A stretch of 61,887 nt of DNA from NCBI GenBank assembly GCA_021324255.1, contig JAJPJL010000025.1, positions 1-61,887 of the forward strand, given 5' to 3'. The notes beneath the pieces were generated by a model. It was not told where the DNA came from, ran no database searches, and saw only the letters and a list, made by a program, of their open reading frames with translations. Both the position numbers and the translations under genes were made by a program. Below, piece after piece: positions 32,133 to 40,624 of this stretch. Source of the stretch: Bacillota bacterium. GTDB taxonomy: Bacteria > Sysuimicrobiota > Sysuimicrobiia > Sysuimicrobiales > Segetimicrobiaceae. The stretch's first letter is position 1, and every line of letters begins with the position of its first letter.

Positions 32133-33551
32133 ATGCAGGTGAGGAGCAAGTTTGTGGGGATTCAGATTAGCCCGGTCAGCTTCATCGACGAAGGGATCGG
32201 GCCCCTCCTCGACACGCTGAAGGAGCGGTTCGGCATCAACGTGCTGCTGATCGGGACGATCTCGTGGCTGGGCCTCAAAGTGGGCCGGCGCATCTCATGG
32301 AAGATCGACGGGTGGCCCGACCACGGCGCGCAGGACGCGCGGCCGCTCGAAGGCGGCTCGTACATCGCGGAGCATCCAGAATACTATCAGAACACGTTCA
32401 TTAAGCGGTTCCGCGCCCGAGACGAAGAGTTCGAGAACGTCGACGTGCTGGAGATGGTCATCCCGGAAGCGCGCCGGCGCGGCATGCAGGTCTACCCGGA
32501 GGTCATGGAACCGCTCTTCAACTACGAAGGCCACGGCTCGGCGCAGACAGTGGCCATTCCGAACCTGCCGCAAACGCTGGAGATCGACGCATTCAACCGC
32601 GTGGGCGCCGCGCCGTGCATCAACCACCCGGATTACCGGGCGTGGTGGCACTCGATCATCGAAGACTACTGCCGCAGTTACGACATCGACGGTGTGATGT
32701 GGTGCAACGAGCGGCGGAGCCCGCTCGACGGGCTGATCAGCGGCACCGCGGCGCACTGCTTCTGCGAGCACTGCCGGCGCCTGGCCGCTGCCAGGGGGGT
32801 CGATGCGGAGCGCGCGCAGGCAGCGTATCGCACGGGCGCGGACTTCTTCGAGGCAGCGCGCTCGGGCGCCGCGCTGGAAGACGGCGCGCTGGTGGAGTTC
32901 CTACGCCTGCTCTACGAGCACCCGGACCTGCTGGTCTGGGAGCGGTTTTGGGTCGAGCGCAACAAGGACATGGACCGAGAGCTCTACGGCATCGTGAAGT
33001 GGTGCAAAGGATCCCTGGAATTCGGGCTCAACGTCTGGAACCGCAACCACCTGAACCCGCTGCGTAAGGCGGAGTGGCCGTGGCGGGAGATGACGCGCTG
33101 GTGCGATTGGGTGAAGCCGATCACGTACCAGCACCAGGCCGGCGGCGTTTACGTCAAGGAAATGACCGACTGGCACCGCTCGATCCTGCGTGATGTGACG
33201 CCGCAACAGATGACCCCGTTGATGTACCGGTTCCTGGGCCTTGACGAGGCGCCGTGGGATGAGGTCGTCCAGCGCGGATTCGATCCGGATACGTACGTGT
33301 ACGGGCAGTGTCTTGCGACGGTTCGGGCGATCGGGGATCGAGTGCCGGTGTACATGGGCATCGGGGTGGACGCTCCCCGAACCCGGGAAGACCAGGCCCG
33401 GTGTACGCCGGATATCGTGCGCCGCAGCGTCCTGGCGACGTACCGTGCCGGCGGCCGGGGGGTCGTCTTTTCGCCGAACTACGCTGGGATGAATCTCTCG
33501 ACACTGGATGGCGCTGCCCAGGCACTCCAGGAACTCGGCCTGCTTTCGTGA
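32133..33551 (+). CDS. Uncharacterised TIM-barrel, glycoside-hydrolase-like protein
   Basis: 472 residues from ATG 32133, 13 bases after the amidohydrolase. There is no signal peptide, so it is cytoplasmic. Features that recall retaining glycosidase or DUF4015-type barrels are repeated beta/alpha segments (FGINVLLIGTISWLGL, RRRGMQVYPEVMEP, YDIDGVMWCNERRSPL) and acidic residues near strand ends (MWCNE, VYPEV). A CEHC pair (HCFCEHCRRLA) could bind metal or form a disulfide. I do not recognise the exact family and give no reaction. The unit Gfo/Idh, amidohydrolase and this gene suggests carbohydrate-linked substrates. Confidence 0.7.
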   Translation: MQVRSKFVGIQISPVSFIDEGIGPLLDTLKERFGINVLLIGTISWLGLKVGRRISWKIDGWPDHGAQDARPLEGGSYIAEHPEYYQNTFIKRFRARDEEFENVDVLEMVIPEARRRGMQVYPEVMEPLFNYEGHGSAQTVAIPNLPQTLEIDAFNRVGAAPCINHPDYRAWWHSIIEDYCRSYDIDGVMWCNERRSPLDGLISGTAAHCFCEHCRRLAAARGVDAERAQAAYRTGADFFEAARSGAALEDGALVEFLRLLYEHPDLLVWERFWVERNKDMDRELYGIVKWCKGSLEFGLNVWNRNHLNPLRKAEWPWREMTRWCDWVKPITYQHQAGGVYVKEMTDWHRSILRDVTPQQMTPLMYRFLGLDEAPWDEVVQRGFDPDTYVYGQCLATVRAIGDRVPVYMGIGVDAPRTREDQARCTPDIVRRSVLATYRAGGRGVVFSPNYAGMNLSTLDGAAQALQELGLLS

Positions 33552-33562
33552 TCAAAGGACGC

Positions 33563-34951
33563 CTATGGTGGACTTGACCGGACCGCGCCACGCCGCAGCC
33601 ACCGGCCCCGTCCGCGTTCCGCGGTGACGCCTGTCTCATCCAGCACCACGTCTCCGCGGCTCACCGTGTACCGGGGCCATCCGGTCACGCGCCATCCGTC
33701 GTAGACCGAGTATCCGGCGCGCGAATGCATCGCGGCTCCATCGACGACCCTGGAACGCTCCGGATCCCACACCACCAGATCAGCATCCGCGCCCACGGCG
33801 ATCGTTCCCTTTTGGGGATAGAGTCCAAACAGCTTTGCGACGTTCGTGCTGGTGAGCTCCACGAAGCGCTCGAGCGTGATCCGGCCGGTACGGACGCCCT
33901 CCGAAAACAGCATCGGCATGAGGGTTTCGAGATCGGCGACGCCGTTCCGCACGGTAGCCACGGTGAGCGACGGATCCAGTTTCTGCCGCAGACTCCAGGG
34001 CGCATGGTCCGTGCAGACGCTCTGGATATCACCGCTCCGGAGGCCGGCCCAGATCGCCTCCACGTCGGTCATTTCCCGGAGCGGCGGCGCCCCTGTATAC
34101 TTCGCGCCGTCCGGCTCCTCCAGGCGCTCCTTCGTCAAATACAGATACAGGGGCCGGGTTTCCACATACACCGGGAGCCCCCGCGTGCGGGCGCGCCGGC
34201 AGCGGTCGAGCGCCTCGGCCGAGGACAGGTGCACCACGTAGATCGGCGCTCCGGTCGCCTCCGCCATCGCGATCGCGCGCTCGGTAGCGGCGGATTCCGT
34301 GTAAGTGGGGCGGCTTTCGGCGTAGTGCGCGAGCGCATCGCGCCCCTCTTCGGCGAGGCGCGCCTTGAGGAACCGCTGCAGCGCCCCGTCCTCGCAGTGC
34401 ATGAGCGTCATGAGGCCGCCTTCCGCGGCCGCGCGCATCGCGCGAAGATACATGTCGATGTCCGCGTCGAAGTTGTCCCGGCTCATGAAGATCTTGAGAC
34501 TGGTGTGACCCGCCGCGGCCAGCCCGGCGACCTCGCGAACGGCCGCCGGCGTCGGTTCGGTGAGGACCGGGTGGAGAACGAAGTCTACCATCGCGTCCCG
34601 GGCGGCCGCTTCGAGATCGCGAGCGAGGGCTCCCTCGAGGCGGTCGCCGGCCCACTGGAACGTCATGTTGCCGACCGTGGTGACGCCGCCCGCGATGGCG
34701 GCCTGGGATCCCGAGTAGAAGTCGTCGACCCAGAGCTCCCGCCCGGGCTCCGGCCTGGCCGCCTGGCTCAGGTGGACATGGATATCGACCCCGCCGGGGA
34801 AAACGTAGCACCCTCCCGCGTTGAGCGTGCGCCGTGCGCGCACCTCGCCGCCGAGTTGCACGATCTTGCCGTCGCGGATCCCGACGTCTACGGAACCGCG
34901 GGACGCGGGGGTCACTACTGTGCCGCCTTTCACCACCAGATCACAGTCCAC
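33563..34951 (-). CDS. Dihydropyrimidinase/D-hydantoinase-like amidohydrolase
   Basis: 462 residues. The metal site is GVDIHVHLSQ (H58, H60), the carbamylated Lys is in HTSLKIFMSRDN (about K153), further ligands are in LMHCEDGAL and YVVHLSSAEAL, and the Asp is in SVCTDHAPW. FGLYPQKGTIAVGADADLVV is the usual C-terminal barrel strand. The enzyme class reversibly opens five- and six-membered cyclic ureides. It is the distal gene of a damaged minus-strand operon and converges on the glycosidase-like gene with an 11-base gap. Confidence 0.88.
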   Translation of the reverse strand: MDCDLVVKGGTVVTPASRGSVDVGIRDGKIVQLGGEVRARRTLNAGGCYVFPGGVDIHVHLSQAARPEPGRELWVDDFYSGSQAAIAGGVTTVGNMTFQWAGDRLEGALARDLEAAARDAMVDFVLHPVLTEPTPAAVREVAGLAAAGHTSLKIFMSRDNFDADIDMYLRAMRAAAEGGLMTLMHCEDGALQRFLKARLAEEGRDALAHYAESRPTYTESAATERAIAMAEATGAPIYVVHLSSAEALDRCRRARTRGLPVYVETRPLYLYLTKERLEEPDGAKYTGAPPLREMTDVEAIWAGLRSGDIQSVCTDHAPWSLRQKLDPSLTVATVRNGVADLETLMPMLFSEGVRTGRITLERFVELTSTNVAKLFGLYPQKGTIAVGADADLVVWDPERSRVVDGAAMHSRAGYSVYDGWRVTGWPRYTVSRGDVVLDETGVTAERGRGRWLRRGAVRSSPP

Positions 34952-34984
34952 GGATGCCTCCTCCGCGTGGTGAGGTACCGAACC

Positions 34985-35704
34985 TCATGACTCGCCCCTC
35001 AGGCGAGGATCGAAGGCATCCCGCGCCCCGTCGCCGGCGAGGTTGAAGGCGGCGACCGCGAAGAAGATCGCGATCGCAGGAAACAGCACGACCCACCAGT
35101 GATCGCGCATATACTGACGGCCATCGGCCACCATGCGGCCCCAATCCGGCGTCCCGGGCTCGGCGCCGAAGCCGATAAAGCTCAGCGCCGCCGTGGTGAG
35201 GATAATCGCGCCGAGATCGAGCGTCGCCTGCACCACCACGGGACTGAACGCGTTGGGGAGCACATGCTGGAGAAGCACCCGCAGGTGTGGCGCGCCGATG
35301 GAGCTGCTGTATTTCACCGCTTCCGCGGTCAGCTCGCTGCCGGTAGTGAACTTCACGCCGCGGCGCAGCTTGAAGGTGTAGACCGTGCCGTTTCCCGAGA
35401 CGGTCCACGATTCGGCCAGGTACGGCTTGGCGTCGAGACTGTAGCCCGGCAGGTACGTTAGGGTGTCGTAGAGCTCGGTCAGCACCCACCAGTTGCGGTT
35501 ACCGCGCGCTGTCTGCGGATCCAGGTTGTCCTGCACCTGATCCCAGGCGACCTGCAACGTACCGGAAATCGCACGCTGCGCGCTCGCCGTACCTACCGCG
35601 CGCGACAGCCAGCCGGCGCCGAACCCCACGCCGAGGGCGCCGCCGGCCAGGGCATGGCGCAGCGCGTCGCGCCGCGAGAAGGTCGCCTTATGCCGTCCGT
35701 CCAT
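34985..35704 (-). pseudogene. In-frame chimera: N-terminus of a family-5 SBP fused to the C-terminus of a DppC permease
   Basis: Residues 1-135 are a typical SBP start: Tat signal FSRRDALRHALAGGALG, then LQVAWDQVQDNLDPQTARGN and GVKFTTGSELTAEAVKYS. From about residue 136 (35297-35308) the text switches without a stop to the C-terminal third of a DppC permease: IGAPHLRVLLQHVLPNAFSP, LSFIGFGAEPGTPDWGRMV, RDAFDPRLRGES. Using the intact operon at 16879-20401 as a ruler, the missing part (SBP C-terminus, all of dppB, DppC N-terminus) is about 2.8 kb. The product cannot work as either protein. It is a deletion scar or an assembly join. Confidence 0.85.
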
Positions 35705-36911
35705 GATGTCCCTCGTCTCGTGTGGCGTCCCGCGGCTCCTTCGGTAGCGCCGCAGTCATTCGCGAGACCGCCTCCCGCATCACCTCGGTGGGCTGCAGCA
35801 GCGTTACCCGCATGTAGCCCTCTCCCGCGCCGAACGCCGTTCCCGGAAAGATGAGGACGTTCGCCTGCTCCAGCACCCGGACGCAAAAGTCGTACGAGGA
35901 TTCTCCGTCCCGGGGGACCCGCGGGTAGACGTAGAGCGCACCGCGCGACCAACGGCCCCCCATCCCCAGCGGCTCGAAGCCGTCCAAGAGAATACGGCGC
36001 CGGCCGGCGTAGATGCGACGCATTTCGTCGACGCAGTCCTGCGGGCCCTCGAGGGCCGCTAGCGCCGCCGCCTGCGACACCGCCGGCGCGCAGATCGTGA
36101 GCGTGTGCTTGACTACCTGAACGGGGCCGACCAGTTCTCGCGGCACAACCATGTACCCCACGCGCCACCCCGTCATCGCGTAGGTCTTGCTGAAGCCGTT
36201 GATCATGATCGTGCGGTCTCCGAGCGCCGGGTCCGACGCGATGCTCACGTGCGGCGGCCCCTCGTAGACGAACTTCTCGTAGATGTCGTCCGCGATGACC
36301 ATGAGGTCGTGCTCGTTCGCGATGCGCGCCAGCGCGGCGATGGTGTCGGGCGGGATCACCGCGCCCGTCGGATTCTCCGGGCTGACCACGACCACGAGCT
36401 TCGTCCGGGGCGAGATCAGCGCTTCGACGTCCTGCGGATCAATGACGAAATTGTTAGCTTCATGCGTGGGCACGAACACGGGCACGCCGCCCGCGAGACG
36501 GATCGCGCGTGAATAGGACGTGTAATGCCGGTCCGCGAGCAGTACCTCGTCCCCGGGATCCAACAGCGTCTGGAACACGACGTACATCGCTTCCTGCGCG
36601 CCCGCCGTGATGATAACCTGGTCCGCGGCCACCTCGACGCGATAGTCGCGACGGCACTTCTCGGCGACCGCTTCGCGGAGGTCAAGCTGTCCCTGCCAGT
36701 GCGTGTAGTGGGTGGCGCCGTGGTCGAGGGCGCGCTTCGCGGCTTCGATGATGTGGGCCGGCGTGGGCAGGTCCGGATCGCCACGCCCGAGCCTCACCAC
36801 GTCCCGGCGGCTCTCCGCCAGCGCGAGCAGCCGCTCCCGGTCGCCACCGCCCTGCCTGACCGCCCGTTTCGACGCGCGCGCCGCCATCGTCTGCCCGCTC
36901 CGGACACTCAT
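35688..36911 (-). CDS. Class I/II PLP-dependent aminotransferase
   Basis: 407 residues. Features are LGRGDPDLPTPAHIIEAAKR, YTHWQGQLDLREAVAEK, ITAGAQEAMYVVFQ, VVSPENPTGAV, VIADDIYEKFVYEG, the PLP lysine in MINGFSKTYAMTGWR (K242), and a late MRVTLLQPTEVMREA that carries the Arg. It is related to, but clearly diverged from, the aminotransferase at 22349. Its 3' end overlaps the start of the SBP::DppC chimera by 17 bases, so they shared an operon. Confidence 0.9.
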   Translation of the reverse strand: MSVRSGQTMAARASKRAVRQGGGDRERLLALAESRRDVVRLGRGDPDLPTPAHIIEAAKRALDHGATHYTHWQGQLDLREAVAEKCRRDYRVEVAADQVIITAGAQEAMYVVFQTLLDPGDEVLLADRHYTSYSRAIRLAGGVPVFVPTHEANNFVIDPQDVEALISPRTKLVVVVSPENPTGAVIPPDTIAALARIANEHDLMVIADDIYEKFVYEGPPHVSIASDPALGDRTIMINGFSKTYAMTGWRVGYMVVPRELVGPVQVVKHTLTICAPAVSQAAALAALEGPQDCVDEMRRIYAGRRRILLDGFEPLGMGGRWSRGALYVYPRVPRDGESSYDFCVRVLEQANVLIFPGTAFGAGEGYMRVTLLQPTEVMREAVSRMTAALPKEPRDATRDEGHHGRTA

Positions 36912-36927
36912 CGACCCACGCCCCTCC

Positions 36928-37113
36928 CTACGCGTCCGCCAGCCGGAACAGCACGGCGGCGGCGTACTCGACGCCCCTCAGATAGCACTCGATGTCCACG
37001 TTTTCGTCGGGCGAATGGACCCGGCAGTCCGGGTTCGCAAATCCGGTCAGTACCGGCGGGATGCCGAACGATTCCGCGAAGACGCCCTCGGCCGTCGGGC
37101 CGTCCCGCTCCAT
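36928..37113 (-). pseudogene. C-terminal remnant of an M20 family metallopeptidase
   Basis: Only 61 residues remain: ERDGPTAEGVFAESFGIPP, VLTGFANPDCRVHSPDENV and CYLRGVEYAAAVLFRLADA. This is the standard end of M20 peptidases/deacylases (the GxPxxxxG segment, then the metal His in VHSPDEN). The family is normally about 400-460 residues. The upstream neighbour is the intact SBP stop at 37146, so the first roughly 85 percent of the gene is absent. It may be the trace of a deletion in the same operon as the SBP::DppC chimera. Confidence 0.75.
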
Positions 37114-37145
37114 GGTCGCTCCGTGTCCCGCCTCTCTCGCGGGGC

Positions 37146-38792
37146 TTACGACCGCGAAATCGTCGAGTAATCAACATACCAGCCGGTCGTATACGTCACG
37201 CCCTTGAGGTTCGACCGGTACGCGATCGACACGGCGGGCTGATAGAGGGGGATGTAGGGCCCCTCCGTCGAGAGCCGGCGGTCGAGCTCCTGGTACAGCG
37301 CGGTCGCCTTGGCCGGATCCGTCTCGGTCTCGACCTGTTGGCCCAGCTTGGTGATCGCCCGCGCTTCGGGGCTCGCGTCGGCTTCCCACTGGAGCCTGTG
37401 CCCGACGGTTCGCCCGGGAAGGAACACGAGATAGTCGCTCCGGTCCATGTAATCGGCGAGCCAGCCCCCGATGCCCATGGGCAGTTTGCCCTGCCGGTAC
37501 TGCGTGACTTCGGTCGCGTAGGGCTCGTCGACGATCTTGAGGTTGATACCGATCGCGGCAAGGTCCTGCTGAATCTTCTGCGCGAGGATCCCCAGGTCGA
37601 GGCCGAACCCCGCATAGGTGCTCGAGTAGAAAAACGTGCCCTCCAGCTTCGTGATGTTGGCCTGCTGCAAAATGGCCCGGGCGCGCTGCTTGTCTGTCTT
37701 GACCGCCTCACTCGTTGGACGCGCGCCGGGGAAACTCGGCGGGATAATGCCGGCCGACCGCCGGGAGCCGGGCGCGGTCAGCGCCATGACCCCCTGGTAG
37801 TCGATCGCGTAACGGATCGCTTCGCGCACCTTGGGGTTGGCGAACGGCCCGCTGATCTCCGGGTTGGTGTTGATGATGATGTTAACCACGTTCAGTTCGG
37901 GGCTGGCGTTGAGCACGATCCCTTCGGCGTGACGGAGCTGCCGCGCCTGATCGGCCTGAATGTTGACCGCGATGTCGATGTCCCCCTTTTGGACCATGAG
38001 TGCCTGCGCGCTCGAATCCGCGATGTTGCGGACGACGACGCGGTCCAACGATGACGGACCCCGCCAATACGCAGGGTTCTTCACCATCACGATCTCTTGC
38101 TTCGGGACGTACGACTGGAGAATGAACGCCCCCGTCCCGGCGGAGTGCGAGTTCAGGTAGGCTTCCGCCTTGTCCTTGTCTTTGGCATCCGGCCCCGCGT
38201 CGCCGCCCTGCGCGATGACCACCTTGGTATCGAGCGGGCTCAGGGAGGGCGTCGTCAAAATCGGCAGCAGCGCCGGCTTGGGTTTGGCCAACCTGATGAC
38301 AAACGTGGAGGGGTTCGGCGCGTCCACGCTCGATACGCCGTCGAGGAGCCAAGCCCCGTTCCCCTTGATATTCATCAGCCGCTCAAAGGACCATTTGAAA
38401 TCGGCTGCGGTCATCGGGTTGCCGCTGGCAAACTTCACGTTTGGATGGAGCGTGAACGTGTAGGTCAGCCCGTCAGGAGAGATCGCCCACCGGGTGGCAA
38501 GGGACGGCCGGATCGTCTTGAGGTCCTCACCCTGAAATGTGACCAGCGCGTCGTACGTCACGTGATCGATGTTGTTCGTCGCGTTCTCCAGCGTGCGGCC
38601 TGGATCCAGCGTGTTGATGTTGAGCAGCATCGCGACGCTGAGCGTGTTACCGCCGGCCGCCGCGGCGGCCGCGGGACGGGCGCGCCCCGCCGTCAGCGCG
38701 CCGCCTTCGAGGACGGCCAACGACGCAGCCGCGCTCGTGCGGAGGAGCTGCCGTCGAGTCATCCGGTCTCGCGAGCGTTCATTCAACTGCAT
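37146..38792 (-). CDS. ABC transporter substrate-binding protein, family 5
   Basis: 548 residues with the Tat signal MTRRQLLRTSAAASLAVLEG after a short N-terminal extension; GGGGGCGG precedes the ATG at 38792. Family-5 landmarks are LLNINTLDPGRTLENATNNI, VKFASGNPMTAADFKWSFER, GAFILQSYVPKQEIVMVKNP and a central NPKVREAIRYAIDYQGVM. It is intact, but the permease genes expected after it are missing or damaged (see the chimera at 34985), so its transporter partner is uncertain. Confidence 0.92.
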   Translation of the reverse strand: MQLNERSRDRMTRRQLLRTSAAASLAVLEGGALTAGRARPAAAAAAGGNTLSVAMLLNINTLDPGRTLENATNNIDHVTYDALVTFQGEDLKTIRPSLATRWAISPDGLTYTFTLHPNVKFASGNPMTAADFKWSFERLMNIKGNGAWLLDGVSSVDAPNPSTFVIRLAKPKPALLPILTTPSLSPLDTKVVIAQGGDAGPDAKDKDKAEAYLNSHSAGTGAFILQSYVPKQEIVMVKNPAYWRGPSSLDRVVVRNIADSSAQALMVQKGDIDIAVNIQADQARQLRHAEGIVLNASPELNVVNIIINTNPEISGPFANPKVREAIRYAIDYQGVMALTAPGSRRSAGIIPPSFPGARPTSEAVKTDKQRARAILQQANITKLEGTFFYSSTYAGFGLDLGILAQKIQQDLAAIGINLKIVDEPYATEVTQYRQGKLPMGIGGWLADYMDRSDYLVFLPGRTVGHRLQWEADASPEARAITKLGQQVETETDPAKATALYQELDRRLSTEGPYIPLYQPAVSIAYRSNLKGVTYTTGWYVDYSTISRS

Positions 38793-38835
38793 GATCCGCC
38801 CCCTGCCGAGTATGTCGTTCGGTACCGTGCGGATG

Positions 38836-39660
38836 CTACGGCATAGACATCGGACGCATGACGAGCGACCACCCGCCGTCGATCAGGATGTCCTGGCCGG
38901 TGAGGTACGCCGAGCCGTCGGATGCCAAAAAGACGCACAACCCAACGATGTCCTCGGGCTGCGACACCCGGCCGAGCGGGATCAGATCGACCGTCATCTT
39001 GTACCGGGCCGTCGCCGGGTCGGCGGGCCGCTCCGGCGACGCGATGGAGCCCGGCGAAATGGCGTTGACCGTAATGCCGTCGGCCGCCCATTCCACGGCC
39101 AGACCTCGGGTCAGCGCCACGACGGCGCCCTTCGAGGCGCTGTAGGAGGTGCGCCGGACCATCCCCTTGCGGGCAGAGATCGACGCGATGTTGATGATGC
39201 GGCCCTTGCGCTGCCGGCGCATGAAGGGATAGACTGCCTGGCAGGCGTGAAAGACGCCGCGGACGTTCACGCCCATGATCCAATCGAGGTCCGCCGCGGT
39301 GTGCTCCGCCGCCGTCTTGTCGACTCTGACCGCCCCGTTGTTGACCAGGATGTCGATCCTGCCCCATCGATCGGCCGCACAAGCCGCCATCCGCTCGCAC
39401 GCCGCGGGGTCGCTCACGTCGGTCGCACAGGCGGCGACGCTCCATCCCTCCTCGCGTAACGCCGCCTCGGCCGCCTCTCCGCTGGCAGCGTCGCGATTGG
39501 CGATGAGGACATGAGCCCCCGCACCGGCGAGCCCCCGGCTCAGCCCCAATCCGAGGTTGCGGTTGCCGCCGGTCACAATCGCAACGCGCCCCGCGAGCGA
39601 AAAGAGTCCGAGGGTCGGCAAATGCGGCGCTAGCGTGGCCGAGTCGTCGGCGGGCGCCAT
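38836..39660 (-). CDS. Short-chain dehydrogenase/reductase (classical SDR)
   Basis: 274 residues. The cofactor motif is VAIVTGGNRNLGLGLSRGLA, the NNAG-like motif is LVNNGAVR, the catalytic Ser lies in INIASISARKG, and the YxxxK is TSYSASKG (Y173, K177). The C-terminal GSAYLTGQDILIDGGWS is standard. It resembles gluconate 5-dehydrogenase and 3-oxoacyl-reductase-like SDRs; the substrate is not predictable. It is divergent from the IclR gene and may be controlled by it. Confidence 0.9.
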   Translation of the reverse strand: MAPADDSATLAPHLPTLGLFSLAGRVAIVTGGNRNLGLGLSRGLAGAGAHVLIANRDAASGEAAEAALREEGWSVAACATDVSDPAACERMAACAADRWGRIDILVNNGAVRVDKTAAEHTAADLDWIMGVNVRGVFHACQAVYPFMRRQRKGRIINIASISARKGMVRRTSYSASKGAVVALTRGLAVEWAADGITVNAISPGSIASPERPADPATARYKMTVDLIPLGRVSQPEDIVGLCVFLASDGSAYLTGQDILIDGGWSLVMRPMSMP

Positions 39661-39714
39661 CGGTCCCAGCGATCCTCCCTAAGCAGCCGATCCACGATAG
39701 CTAGAAAAACAGCG

Positions 39715-39722
39715 TTACGTAA
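39715..39722. promoter_or_regulatory. Small palindrome TTACGTAA in the SDR/IclR divergent region
   Basis: This 8-bp perfect palindrome lies in an AT-richer stretch (GCGTTACGTAATTTACTCG) 55 bases upstream of the SDR gene and 130 bases before the IclR ATG. It is a possible operator or promoter element. Short palindromes arise by chance, so confidence is low. Confidence 0.25.
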
Positions 39723-39851
39723 TTTACTCGTCAAGATGCTCTTTCCTCCCGATAGACCCACCAGAATTGGACGGATTCGGAAGGGAATTTCATTTCGCAT
39801 CTGGAAGCGCTCGCTGGGCGTACTCGTGTCGCCGGTGAGGTGGGGACGACG

Positions 39852-40619
39852 ATGCCGAAGTCGGATTCCGTCAAAACGGTCAAACGGTCCATCGCCATCC
39901 TGAACCTGCTCGCGGAGGATGGCCGCCAGGTCGGCGTCATTGAACTGAGCAAACGCCTCAAGACCAGCCAGAGCACCGTGTACCGCATCCTCTCGACGCT
40001 CGCGGCCGAAGGCTATGTGGCTCAAGATCCGCGGACCGAGAAGTACCATCTCGGCCTGCAGGGCATCATCCTTGCCGGAGCGGCGCTGAACCAGCTCGAA
40101 ATCCGAAAACAGGCGATTTCAATCCTCGAGCGGTTGGTCGCCGCGACCGGCTGCAACGCGAGCCTCGGCATCCTATACCAGCAGCACGTGATGTACGTCG
40201 CGAGGATCGACGGCCCGAAGAGCGCGCGCATGTACACCCCCCTGGGGCGGCGCGCGCCGACGCACGCGACCGCGCTCGGCAAGGCCATCCTCGCTTTCCT
40301 GCCCCCCGACGAGGCCGCCCCGATCCTGGGCGCCAGCAAGCTCGTCGCCTGCACGCCGCACACGATCACCGATCCGGCGGCCCTCGCCGAGGAACTGCGC
40401 CGGATCAGGGAGCGCGGATACGCCGTCGATCGCGAGGAGTTCCTCGCCGGCATCCGCTGCGTCGGCGTGCCGGTGCGCGGGCCCTCGGGCGGCGTCGAAG
40501 CCTCGCTCAGCGTCTCGGGGTCTGTCTTCCAAGTCCGGGAGGGGGACACGGAGCAACTGGCCCGCCTGCTGCAGGATGCGGCCTACGAACTGTCGGGGCG
40601 CCTCGGCTACTTGGTGTAA
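39852..40619 (+). CDS. IclR family transcriptional regulator
   Basis: 255 residues from ATG 39852 (an in-frame GTG at 39840 is an alternative). The HTH domain occupies about residues 5-65 (VKTVKRSIAILNLLAEDGRQ, TSQSTVYRILSTLAAEGYVA). The ligand domain has YTPLGRRAPTHATALGKAIL, the typical GYAVDREEFLAGIRCVGVPV and VEASLSVSGSVFQV. IclR proteins respond to aromatic acids, glyoxylate or similar small acids. The asparaginase-like gene starts six bases after its stop, so the two are one unit. Confidence 0.92.
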   Translation: MPKSDSVKTVKRSIAILNLLAEDGRQVGVIELSKRLKTSQSTVYRILSTLAAEGYVAQDPRTEKYHLGLQGIILAGAALNQLEIRKQAISILERLVAATGCNASLGILYQQHVMYVARIDGPKSARMYTPLGRRAPTHATALGKAILAFLPPDEAAPILGASKLVACTPHTITDPAALAEELRRIRERGYAVDREEFLAGIRCVGVPVRGPSGGVEASLSVSGSVFQVREGDTEQLARLLQDAAYELSGRLGYLV

Positions 40620-40624
40620 CCTCC

